From NCBI RefSeq assembly GCF_048128805.1, contig NC_136020.1, positions 8,577,653 to 8,641,652 of the forward strand: DNA of 64,000 nucleotides, written 5' to 3'. Under the pieces are notes generated by a model. It was given only the letters and a program-made list of their open reading frames with translations, made no database searches and was not told the origin of the DNA. Each line of letters starts with the position of its first letter. Position 1 is the stretch's first letter. The stretch comes from Centroberyx gerrardi (lineage: Eukaryota > Chordata > Actinopteri > Beryciformes > Berycidae). This document shows, piece after piece, positions 11,271-23,083 of this stretch. Position numbers and translations under genes: made by a program.

Positions 11271-13321
11271 CTCAGAGGGGGGCTGCTCAGGTATGCGGGA
11301 GGCTGCCTGTCATCCTGGCAGATCCACATTCTTGCAGGGGGTTTTGAGGAACAACAAAGACGGCGGGCCGGCTCTCTCCCATAAGTCTTTCCTGGATTAA
11401 AATAGTCCTGCTTCCTCTCTAGTCCGACAGAACAGAACGACGGATGGGGGTTTGTTGTTTCAAGTAAACAGCTGCAGAAATTAAAAACCGCAGTCTTTAA
11501 AGGGTGGATGCACACTATAAGATTTTGGCACGATTTCCCACGCAAATTCAGAGTGAAGCAAGGAGAGCATCCTTGCAATATGTAATAGGATATTTACTGT
11601 AGTATTGGTCCACATGACGACAATAAGTCTACAAAGCATGGTACATCTTCAACTTTGTAAACAAACTGCTATCATACATACCAATACTCATAAATATCTT
11701 ATTGTACACTACAAGGACGCTCCCTTGCTTTCATTTTAGTAATTCCCAGGCCTTCTGAGCCTCCTTGGGGGCCAAACCAAATTCATCAAATCAAGTTGAA
11801 AACCCATGCTGTAGCTTTTTAGGCCTTTTCGCAGCACATCAATCTAGAACATTTGGCTGGAATGACAATATTGATCTTAGTTCAAGAAATCTTCCAGAAA
11901 TCTTCCAGTGTGCTTCCAATTCTGCGAACTGCACTGTCCTTCGGGCCTTTGGGCGCACGATCGACTCTTCCATAATTGCATTTAAAAGTATCTGCCTACA
12001 GCTCCCAACAGCTCCCCGCCACTGCAGTGCTGCTGCAGAGCACAACTGACAAGCGGGGAAATGGCCCATGGCACACACACACTCCATCAAATGCACTAAC
12101 ACACAGATAAATAAAACAAACACGCGTATGGGAACGATTCTTACCAAAACATTTAGGCACCATCATCGATGGTCACTGTGCAACCTGAACTCTTTTCGCC
12201 TCGTCCAGGCAATTGCGATAAAGCAGCGTAAAAAAAGCTCCTGTTTTTTTCTTTTACATTTGTTTCACATTGCAACTATTTACATCATTTTCATTGGCTT
12301 CGCGGACAGTAGACATCATTTTCCGCAGCAGTTGCTGACACGCTGAAGCTCGCAATTTTTGCAATTCAAAAACAGCAACCCAAAGCCAAACACTTCAGGT
12401 GCGGTGTCCAGGACAATGTGCAGATTCATTTCTACTGTGCGCTTGTACTTGTACTATCCGCTCAGTCGACTCTTGCGCAGACACAGGTCCGAACAAGAAT
12501 TCTCTCAAGAGTTTTAAGCATTCCACCCTGTTTATTTGCTGACGCCGCCGCACAATCAAACGTATGGGCTCACGCCAGGCTCTCCCTCTCCACATCTATG
12601 GCTGACCGCTCTCTGGTCTCGACCACAGACTGTATATTACTTAATCGATCTAATTACAGAAAAGAAAATAAACCAGAGATAGTCGGCCCCCCCTCTGAGG
12701 CCCTCTCCAGAGTGTCAGCCCTATTTCTGACTCCAGTGGGTGTCTCTTACATGCAGGTTTAAGGGGGCCACAAGTGGGAACACCAAGGCACCTTTAAATC
12801 GTGCAGCAAAGGAAGTGCATTTAAGTAAGTCTCATTTCCCCCACTGCTGGACATCTACAGTTGAGCAGGGAACCGTCAAGCGCTCAAAGGTTTTCGAGAA
12901 ATCATAAACTTAGCAGATATTTGAGCAGAAGTCCATGCATCCCTTAATCCAGTAAAGTGGTTCTTTGAGGTAATAAAAAGTATTCATTTCACTCTTTAAA
13001 AGCACAGGATATAGCTCATCCTCCATCTCAAAAAAGGAAGTGACACATAGTTCAGTTACAGCAAGCACCAAGGTAAAGTGAGACAGGCAAAGGCTTCAAC
13101 TCTCCCCGTCAACAACCATAAAAACAATAAGCAGCACAGTATGGCATATATATAAGTCGTAATACAAAGATAGCTATCCAAATATACATATATAAAGAGA
13201 ATAAATATTTGTGTTATTTTTTTTTCTGCAGTCCATTGGTGTGTATATCATGAATATGCATTTCTATATTACCTGGAAGAACATCCACATGTGCAAATTA
13301 GTGAGTTATTGCCGGTTTCGC

Positions 13322-15919
13322 TCATAGTCGGGGGAGGAAGTGTGTGACAGTCATGGCGGTGGTGGCCTTGTTGCCTCTCTTTACGCGGCCATGCTTGCTG
13401 AGGGCGATGTAGGAGCCCTTGTAAACAAAAGACTCGTAGGCGTTGTAGTTGTTGGGCAGCAAAGTCTCCTTGAACTTGCACTCATCCCGAAAGACTCTCT
13501 AAAAATGCCGAAAGAGGGACAAGGTCAATAAATCTCATGAGAGCCACAGGATGAACATCACAGTATATGTATGGTTTCCATGTGACCTTTACTTTGGCAA
13601 ATAGCCTACTTAGAAAGCATACTTTGAGGGAAATTGGAGGAGGTGGCATTTCGTTGCAAAAGAATTGCCCTTTTCAAAGGCAGATAGCAGCCTCCTGCTT
13701 TCTGTTTAACTGATATTCAGTAAAGCCATAGACAAGCATCAGCAATAGAGCTGCTGATTAAAAACTGTTTATTCCTGGCAGCCTAACTAGGAAACTAACC
13801 AGGTGTGTGAATGGTAATATTCAGGGGAAAGTGTTGAAGCAATAGATATAGCATTGGAGCACATACACACATTATGGCTCAATAGAAGCTAATACATGAA
13901 ATGTCTGATAACAGTCAGACATATTGTATTTAATAGTCATGTTTGTCACTTTTAGACATAAGATATATGTAAATATATTTCTACTGTCTCCATAAAAACA
14001 TAAAGCTGCTTGATCTTTCATTGTAGGTAGAACTGAATTAGAATCTAAGTTATACTATGATAAATGTAGGTATTGTGTACAAATTGTTCCCCTCGTGTTT
14101 TACTTACTTGCCTTAACTAAGTCTACATGTTGGTCTGTTTCTATCAATGGCAGATGAAAGCAACTTATAGACTCATTACAAATCAATTTTAATACTGTAC
14201 CAAACCATTCTGAAGATATAATGATCTGATGATTTATAAGTTTCATGGGAATGCCTGTGTGTACCTGTGTGCAGTTAACCCTCCCCACCCCCCTAATATT
14301 TCACTATCAGTGTTTTCCACCTGTCACACAGGTGAATGATAAGCATGCTGTCCACAAAAGACGCAGTTGAACTGAAAAGAATGTTGCTGTCTAGTCATTA
14401 ATAGAAGCATTCTCTCACTTTTTCTTCAGTTCGCTCTCTGAGGCAGTACAGCACAGCAGCCTTGATGCAGTTAATGTGACCAATGTATCTACTACTGTAC
14501 ATAATGTGTAAGGCAGGAGTTCTCAAACGATGTGTCATGTCACTGGCCCCCAAATAGACACACATAAGGCCAGAAACCCCACTTGATAAGATTTTAATCC
14601 ATATGGAAAGATTTTTGTTGTTGCTGATTTCATGTTTAATTGTATAACTGTAACACTGTAAGTGGGGAGATAATAGTGGTGAGTGAAACCTGTGATTAAT
14701 CATTCTTAAGCATTCTCCAACTGGGTTTATTTCCAGTGAATTAAATTATACTGAAAACAAACTATTCCTCATTTTGCTGGGGACCCCCTGGACCCCCGCT
14801 CATGGCCCCCTGGTGGTCCCCGGACCCCACTTTGAGACCCCCTGATATCAGGGCATATTAATACCACAACAGTGCTCATAAACCCATGGGTGCAGCTAAC
14901 TTGCCCTAATTTAACTCCTCTTGTAATGTGCAAGAAAGACCCTACAGTTGCGCACACGTACCGTTCCGTATAACCTTCCCCTGCTGTTCATTGCGACAAA
15001 CAGCTCACTTCTCACTCCGAACAAGCTGATCACTCCTCGGTCCACGGTAGAGATCTCTATTAGACCTAAACGAAACATAATGTTAGGGAGCCCAGGCAAG
15101 CAAGACAGTGTCACTGCGACTGGGGACAAAGACGAGTGCCGGCCTATGCAGCAGTGGGTGTAACCTTGCAGGTGCATTGCGACTGGATGGGATCTCTCTC
15201 TGCTGAATTAGCCCGTGGCAATATCCACTTTCTGGCATTTTAAACATTATGATGTCCTATAAGCGGACTTTATAGCGTGCTGCATGGGAATCTGCGTGTG
15301 TCCTGCAGCGGGACGCAGGGTAAAAATAAGTTAGCGTCTATATCGGGTCCAAGCATTCATGTCATGTTTTTGGCCTGGGAAGATATTTCGCACTGCACGT
15401 ATGTAAGGTTTTTTAATAGAATTGTGTCTTTGCTTTCGGAAACTTTCAACCATGCCGACACCGCTTATTAAATATCATGCAAGACAAGTGACCAGCTCTA
15501 ACTTTTACACAGAGGGCTGCCTTCGCATAGGGTTACACTCTTTTTTAGACACAGTGCATTGCCGGATGCAACTCACTGTATTGGTTCTCATTGTGTGCAC
15601 CGCTTATCCTGCCATCCGGGAGGACCTGCAGGTGAAACCCAATGCCCACGTTGCAGTAGAGTCGCCGCACTCTTTTGATGCCCAGCAAATAGTCGCTCTC
15701 CCAGTTCAGCTCCGATTTGTCCCCAGTTATACCGAGATAGGAGCGGGAGAAGAGCGTCTCCCATCTCTTTTCCAATAAAGTCGCATTAGTCCTGCTCGGA
15801 ATCGGATAGGATGACACGATCCCCAAAAGAGAAGTCGACAGGACAATAATTGCTGGCAGCGTCCAGTGCGTCCTGGGCCCGTTGGACATACTGTAGAGGC
15901 ACCTTTGCGCAATGGCCAT
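13322..15919 (-). CDS. fgf6: Fibroblast growth factor 6
   Basis: Secreted heparin-binding FGF of the FGF4/6 group, linked to muscle development and repair. Exons (minus): 15919-15577, 15065-14962 (104 nt), 13498-13322; total 624 nt, 207 residues (human FGF6 has 208). The N-terminus [12 protein letters not shown] is followed by a hydrophobic signal stretch. An N-glycosylation site (NAT) follows. [35 protein letters not shown], then [19 protein letters not shown] and [12 protein letters not shown] are diagnostic. The C-terminus is [10 protein letters not shown]. Phases at both introns match the FGF family (AG|T serine after exon 1). The fgf23 neighbour argues for fgf6 rather than fgf4. I cannot tell which teleost copy this is (fgf6a or fgf6b). 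Confidence 0.95.
14514..14844. mobile_element. Short inverted-repeat DNA element in fgf6 intron 2
   Basis: Left end CAGGAGTTCTCAAAC and right end TTTGAGACCCCCTG form an imperfect terminal inverted repeat of the CAGGGGTTCTCAAA type common in teleost hAT-like non-autonomous elements. The right arm is rich in GGACCCCCTGG-like blocks. It has no coding capacity. No convincing target duplication. Confidence 0.5.
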
Positions 15920-16258
15920 CCGGTTTACCTTTGGGGCACGTGGTCAAAGTAACCGGCCCTAAAAATACAGCTCTTCTTATTTTTCGTCCTTTGGCATGGT
16001 GGTAAAGGCTTATTTTGGGAAGGCAGATCAAGGCCCCATAGCCCGAGATCTGAGCAGGAGCAGAGGGACAGAGCGCGTCGGAGCTTGAGGTGGTGCTGGT
16101 GGCGATGACCATCTTTCGCCGCTCCGCGCCTCTGGATAGGCAAAGCTGGCCGTGGAGGGACACCACTCACCGAAAAAGCAGCTCACCTTGCCCAGGCTCT
16201 CGCATCCTCACATGACATCACTCTGACTTCACCGCTGCACCCCCATCAAAAGTAGGAG

Positions 16259-16282
16259 ATGGGAGGAGGAGGAGGAGAGAGG

Positions 16283-16314
<32 letters not shown>

Positions 16315-16317
16315 AAG
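16259..16317. repeat. GGA/(GA)n tract upstream of fgf6
   Basis: Purine-only repeat about 340 bases upstream of the fgf6 start codon; on the gene strand it is a pyrimidine tract. Confidence 0.9.
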
Positions 16318-16546
16318 TTGCAGCGGCCCCAGAGCAGCAGAAAGTCCTGATGGGAATGATGGGGGGTCCGACTCCGGTCCTCCTCCTTCACACCAGCGTC
16401 AAGCCAGACAGAATATTAAAGAGGACTTCCTGTCATACCTTTCAAAAATAAAAACATTATCGGTGCGCATGTTTTGCAGCATTTTTGAGCAATAAAAAAT
16501 ACCAAATAGGAGCTTAATAGCCTACTGACTAAATTTATGGGGGAAA

Positions 16547-16735
16547 GTGGAGCAATGACTGATGACTGACAAGACATTTGGTCAGTGTCATAAATTATTC
16601 GAGCACATAGGTCACCAAAATATCAGCTAAGAGGATATAAGGATTAAAACTACAAAAAAACAAAACAAAAAAACAAAATCTCAAATTTAGACTGAGGCTG
16701 AGGTATAGTGAGCACCACACCTTGCCATGCCTATG
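16547..16735 (+). repeat. Dispersed repeat, copy 2
   Basis: Shares the GTGGAGCAATGACTGATGAC head with copies at 6015 and 21148, and the tail CACACCTTGCCA with copy 3. The middle is replaced by an A-rich stretch. Confidence 0.7.
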
Positions 16736-17906
16736 GTACCAAAGTGAAAATAAAGATATTTAAGGAGGAGTAAATAGTTAATGAAAGTATTAAATGAAAT
16801 GAAAACAGTAAATACAAGTAGTAGCAAATAAAAACACGTCCTTTTTGCAGCATAGTCATAAAGGCCTATAGCCTGCAAAATGCAATATATCGTATGTAGC
16901 GCTGCCAATCACTCAAACAAAAAACTCATACCACACTGTCATTTGAGTTATTCGATATGATTTGTGTTGTCTTGTACACCCCGATACATTGTTTTCCCGA
17001 ATAACAATTGTACGCTTTTATTTTGAAGGCCATATTGCTTAAGTTTCTGCCTCCTTCTGGTTAATTCTGGCTAGCTTGACGCAGCTCTCCTTCACAGGGG
17101 AGACTTGGAGGGGAGAGGGGGATGGGAGGGGGTCGACTTTCATTGGATAGCGTTGAGCAATCATGGGATGGATGGATGGATACTGTGACCAGAACCCAAA
17201 TCGGGACGGTGGTCATATGTCCTGACAGCCTGCTGCCTTATTTAGAAGGAAGGTGTAAAAACAGTCCGCCAGTCACCGGAGAGCAAATGGCAATCCTGTC
17301 TGACACTTCCTTAGCTGTTTGTTCAGGAAGTTTACACAACCAAATATTTTGCCTGGTCAGATTGCGCATTATTATTGTAAGAACGCAGCCTGGCACTCAC
17401 AGAATAATATAGCCAGCATAGCCTGAATCGAATGCCATGCATTGTTAGGGTGACGTGTTTCTCCTGATGGGTTAAGTCCAGTCAGTGATGCAGTGGTAAA
17501 TGAAATGTGGGTAAACTATGACCTCCAGTCTGTGATTATCAGACAAACAGCCACAAATATAACCAAAGTCAATTATATTACGCTCATTTATGCTTTTTCC
17601 CCTTAAAAGATCCTATAATTCTAGATTTGTGTCAGCCTAAAAAAGGTGGGTAAACTATTCTGCACATGAAAAGGGGTGTGAACTGAGTTTGCTGGGTTTA
17701 CCTCCTCTACATCCCTGTTTGCATCCTGAGGATACACACAGCCTGGGGAATTCCCATGTCACAGAGCACCGAGCTGTGGGGCCCAAAGGTGCTGTTGGCT
17801 GCCAGGGAGCCGAAGTCCCACCTTAGCAACAAGAGAGGTCCTGACTCTGACAAACAGCGGTGACAAGACAACCCATAGTGAAAACAACAACAAACAAACA
17901 AAACAA

Positions 17907-18140
17907 CATTTCACATATAGCTCAGAAAAGAGATATGTTTCAAAATTGCCCCCAAAAATGTATTTGTACATGTAGATGACATTCATTAGCATGTATTTTC
18001 AGTGGTCAAAATATATTTTGGATATGCTTGCAGATATATGCCGTTAACAACACTGCACAGGAAAAATATATTTCCAGAGTTGATAGTATATTTTGAATGA
18101 ATGTCATCTACATGGCCAATTTTTGTATATTTAAAAAATA
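17907..18140. mobile_element. Foldback element, shorter copy
   Basis: Contains a perfect 19-bp inverted repeat, CATGTAGATGACATTCATT at 17969-17987 against its complement at 18096-18114. It shares CATTTCACATATA, GAGATATGTTT and CAAAATATATTTTGGA with the element at 26594. No coding capacity; the right end appears truncated. Confidence 0.6.
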
Positions 18141-18337
18141 TAAATTGGCTAGCATAGCAGAAAATAATGAATACTTGATTTTGAACATGACCTTGCAATT
18201 CTGGAACTAGCTCAGAGAAAACTCCCCATTAAGGCTGATTCTAGAAACATCCAGGATTAATTAAACCTTCAGCATTAAAAGCTCTTTATGCAGCTACTCA
18301 GGATTATAAAGTGCAAGTAGACAAAACGGCACAAGAG

Positions 18338-18384
18338 GGAAATTAAGAAAGTATTAGTATGGACGGAATGCTTTCTTAATTTCC
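18338..18384. other. Compact 18-bp hairpin with 11-base loop
   Basis: Arms 18338-18355 and 18367-18384 pair over all 18 positions, with one G-U pair in the RNA sense. The sequence is not part of a recognised repeat. It could be a structured RNA element, a palindromic regulatory site or chance. Confidence 0.6.
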
Positions 18385-21147
18385 AAGACCGTTCATGTCT
18401 TATCTCTTTGCAGGCCTGTAGTACCACTGATGGATTAGAAATGTGATTTTGTTACACATGCCATTTTCCTTCAGAACTAGCAGCCTTCCTCCTAAACGAC
18501 AGTCATGGAATGAAATGAGGGAGGAGAGAAGTAGGCCTCCAGTCCCAGCGGGGCAGACAGACTAGACCTAGCTGCATAGCAAATTAATCTGAGACAGCCT
18601 CGATTTGCTGCGTAAGCACATGGCCATGCAAACAGGCAACCGATAGCCTGAATAGACAAAACTACCGGGCTATTGATGAAGTAAACCGTAAATCAATTGT
18701 GAGTGGGCACTGTTAATGAGGGCCATGTTGAGACAGTGCTGAGCTCTGAGGCAAATTCAGCTAATACTGTTATATTGGCTTGAGGCTGAGGCTCCTTTTT
18801 TGGCAGTGATGGATTTCTATAATACAATTATCCCAAGCAAATTGCCTTTTTTCATTTTAGGGAATGTGTGAGTGATTTGTGTATTGTGATGCACAGAGAT
18901 ACAATGGAAGCAGCTATTCTCCACCTGAAACTCAACCACGCTCTCGCTTCTCTCCTCCCTCATTTCAGCTTACACCACAGGGAGCAAGAGAGGTCAAGCT
19001 ATAAAAAATTGAACAACCTCTACAACTGCAACTGAGTCACAGAGGGGCAACACGAGGGCAGAGAGGCGAGTAAATGGAATCTCGGCCACATAACACAGCA
19101 AATTGATCCCGCCTGTAGACTCGCCTTGACCGAATATATTAGGCCTGAAGTAGATGACACAGAAATGAGAGACACAGGCAAGGGAAACATGTCTGCATTT
19201 TACTATTGTCAGGTCAGCTGTCTTTGTCGCAATTATAGGATCTATTTAGTGCACGTACACACACACACGCACACATGCGCACACATCAATCAGAACGGAC
19301 TGAAGGGTATAGCCATACAAACGGGTTTTGTGCGTATTACGCAAGTGTAAGTAACTGGATACGCGAGGATACGAAGCTCTTTCAATTAGTCTTTTATTAA
19401 CATGGGGTTTAAAAGCTGATATTGAAACAACAGCTGGGAGGACCCTGCAGCGGAGGGGGATTTCTCTGGAATGACATCAGGATCGCTGGCATAGACGGGC
19501 AATAATACTCAGTCCAACTGCGCCTGGGTCTGGCCAACTGTATATGTCAACATCACATAGAGGCTGCACAGGCCTATACATAAAGGCACAGAATCACATT
19601 ATTCTATAGCAGTAATAGTGAGTGAGTAGTTTTCATATCAATAAAAATGACACCCATAAATGCCTTTAAATGACATACAGTCACCTTTTTGCTTTGGTCA
19701 GGACAGGAGATAAACTTTGAAATCATTTAGGTTCACTGCTCTATGGCTTTGTAAAGCAGAACCGACCAGCCACTTGTTTAGCTCTGACCCCCTGATGCAC
19801 CGCATTTCACAGACTGACATGATATAACCATCGATCTCCAACTCTAAACCACTGAACAACAAGGAGATCCCTCGCTCAGAGCGATGATTAGACCGTCTCA
19901 GTGTGAGGGTGAGAATAAATGAGCAGATAGCATAACAGCGATGCAGTGATCGATGAGAAACAATTGGATTTCAATCTCATAGAATATGGGCTTGTAAAAT
20001 AAAAAGCTACCACCCTGGATGGAGCTTGGGGTCCACATTCTTGCTGAATCAGCTGATGTATTATTCAGCAGCCAAAAATGGACTATGTTATGCGTTTTCC
20101 ACTGCTGCCTCGTACATTCCAGATACAGGGGAAACAGCGCGTCCTCTGGGAGCATGATACTAACCTACTTGCACTGTTACTGGGACATGTGCAATAGCTG
20201 ATATCTCAAGGCAATGGGTCAGAGCAGCAGTTTCCAAATTCAAAGGAAAGAGATCTGTCCTGCTCCTGCCGTCAGTATTGTGTGGGGCTTTGAATTGCAC
20301 CAAGAAGACAGAGAACAGCTTGTCAGATCGGAGTGTTCCCAGTAAAAATACCTTTTCAAGGGTACAGCCTGTGCACCTTGCAGAGAAAGATGTGGCTGCT
20401 GCTAAATTGGGCAGAGAGTGACTAAGGGGAAATCAAGCACGCTAGGGGTGACTTTTACGCTGGTTCATCATCTGAACCAAAAGTAGCTCATGACGCAGCA
20501 ATTTCAATGACCAAATCAGTAAGATATTCTTTTTAAAACAACAGGAAGCCATCTATCATCAGACTGTGTAGATGAGTATCAGCCAAGCATTCAGCAAAAT
20601 GCCTCCGGGAGTTATAGCAAGTAAATAGATGTTCCTTAGCACTTCTAAATGTGTACTTTATCTATGACACCAGCCAAAGTAACAAAATACCACAGTTATG
20701 CCCATAAATCCACAACCCAAGTGATCCAACTTTGGTCAAAAATCATAACTTAAAGCGTGCAAAAGCCATGTAATTCCAACTTGGAAACAATCTTGCATCC
20801 TATAGCTTCTTGGAACAAAAACATATGATCAGATCCCAAACTTCACGAGGACATATGAAGTCTTCAGTTCATGACACTATGAATACAGATAAAACGCTTG
20901 GGCTTCACGGTGGAACGAGTAGTAAAAGCAATTCCAGTCATCAGTGAAGCTACACTATAGATTGCCTTTCACTTTGAATGATGGAGAACGCCTCACATCA
21001 TGGCCATCGATCTCCCTTTCAGCCCGATGATCACATTCTCACCCCAAGAGAGCTGAAAGACGTGGAAGCATGTGTGTGCAAAGTGTGTGAGCTCAGCAGG
21101 GCCGTCAGTTCACTGGACCCTAAGCTATGGCAGATCCCTTCATCTGA

Positions 21148-21390
21148 GTGGAGCAATGACTGATGACTGACAAGATATTATTTGGTCAATGTGATGAATA
21201 ATTAGACACACAGCTTAGAGGGAACATTGGTCCTGAATGCTGAAGTTAGTTTTCTAGAAATGTCTTCCAAATAAACTTATGGCAGTTTTGCTTGATCTTT
21301 GCTCTCCATTACAGTGATAAAAACCACAAGATCAAATATGGACTCATAGAGGCTGAGGTTTGGTTAGTGCCACACCTTGCCACGACCAGC
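21148..21390 (+). repeat. Dispersed repeat, copy 3
   Basis: Longest and best-preserved copy: head GTGGAGCAATGACTGATGAC, middle GAGGGAACATTGGTCCTGAA (as copy 1), tail GAGGCTGAGGTTTGGTTAGTG and CACACCTTGCCA (as copy 2). It links the other two copies into one family about 240 bases long. Confidence 0.75.
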
Positions 21391-23013
21391 TGACGCCCCT
21401 GTGTCACTGTTCCTCTGGGGCAAAAGCCGTCAGATTTACTCGAGGCATTCCTGGCCACGATGAGAGGTTCATTTACGTGGCTGCCACGCTGGAAAGTCAG
21501 AGGATTTGGTTTACGGCTGTAGGAAGGGATAGAGATCAGAGGAGGTGTCAGCTGCTGAGTCGGCAGTCGATTCCCCTGGCTCCTCTTCCCTCTCTCCCAG
21601 GAACCCAACACCGAGCCGGGCCACCAGGACCCGAGCACAGGAATGTGAGGAATTCTGTCACACATTTGCTCACCGCTTCGCACGTTCTCGCCCCCACAGG
21701 ACGTAAACTGTGCCGCCCGGCTCTGAGGATGTGACCACCTTGCTCCGCAGGGCGATCCGTATAAGAGCACGAGGGCAGGCCAGAGGCGGCAATAAGCAGA
21801 GGATCAAGGTAATTTGGCTGATGGGTAAAAAAAAGAGACTGTCAGCCATGGCACACTGCTGGGAGTGTGAGTCATCCTAGATAGGACTGCTGTCATTCTG
21901 CCAGCACAACAAAGACCAGATCGTTCGTTTTTGTCACGGCCTCAGCAGGATAAAATCTATATCCACAAGGAGGTGATCAAAGATGTTGGCACGCCGCCTG
22001 TCCTGGGAGGACCACAGATAAATATATTCAAGAACGAGGCCTATTGTTAAAATTCCAAAGGAGCAGTTGCAAGTTAAATTTTTCTACTAACTAAATTCTA
22101 ACTTACTGATAAAACCCTGTGTATAAAAGTGACATAACCAAACAAACTGATTCAAGTGAGTGTAGGCTAGACTTATCATATTGGCCAACATATTGGCACA
22201 TTAGAATTTCAGAAATTCTAAGTAAGTGATACTGATTAGAGTAAGCACTGCCCAGAAAGCAAGGTTGGATCACAGTCAAAGGCCAATGCTTGACATTGTA
22301 GAAAAATGCTTGAGTAGCACCTCAGCTGAGTTCCCATGCTGGGTCTCCTTCACTCATGTAAATATCGCCCTCTGGTGTGCAACAGATGTAAGGACACCCG
22401 TCCCTGGTTGGGGATAATAATTCACTGCATTGCAGCATATCATTGGAACACTGGCATGTGGGTTGGCTGGGCTCGCGTCACTTTCTTTTGAAAACCAAAA
22501 ACTTGTGAGGAGTACTCTCTCAAATATGAGTTCTCTACATAGCATCTAACCACAAACATTTACTTCATGAGTGTTTACAAAAGCACATTAGCTTCACCAA
22601 ATGCTTAGTGTGCTGCCCGAGTACTCAGCTAAACTTAGTAAAGAAAACGGTGTCATCCCCTGCATTGCAGGTAGTGTGTCTCAGTGGAATATCAAAATAA
22701 CATGGAAGAGCCTCCAGACATCATTTGCTTACTAATGGCTCAGTGAGCCAGAGCTGTAGCATACAGTGAGTTTCTTGACTATTTCTTGGTGTCCTTTGGC
22801 TTCCTTCCCTGAAGCAGATCACTGAAAAATTACTGATGCGTTCTGAATGATTTTACAATGAAAAGTTGCAATTATTTCAAAGTAACTGATGAAGATTATA
22901 TGTGAGCGTTCACTGAGTAATGTGTATTGTGTATGTGTCATGTATTCCTTGTGGAGTAACTAAAATCACTGGTCACTATGTGCATTGGGAACTGGGTGCT
23001 ATGAAAGCATGTT

Positions 23014-23016
<3 letters not shown>

Positions 23017-23067
<51 letters not shown>

Positions 23068-23083
23068 TGTGTGTGTTTGTGTA
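23017..23083. repeat. (GT)n microsatellite
   Basis: GT repeat with two TTT-type interruptions near its right end. Confidence 0.95.

Larger units (their letters stand above)
8191..13321. other. fgf23-fgf6 intergenic region
   Basis: No supported coding exon. It holds a 40-base A run (8232-8271), a tRNA-like SINE fragment, (CA)n, and a G/C-rich segment at 10.4-11.4 kb. The left part is fgf23 upstream DNA and the right end must hold the fgf6 3' UTR; a minus-strand AATAAA lies near 12531-12536. Confidence 0.6.

Noticed and set aside
13322-15919. Reading the second FGF gene as fgf4
   Set aside because: The N-terminus, length and the fgf23/tigar neighbourhood fit fgf6; FGF4 sits beside FGF3 and FGF19.
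21148-21180. Box C/D-like motifs (TGATGAC, CTGA) in the dispersed repeat, considered as a snoRNA
   Set aside because: The boxes overlap with no room for a guide region, and the motif recurs in all three repeat copies.
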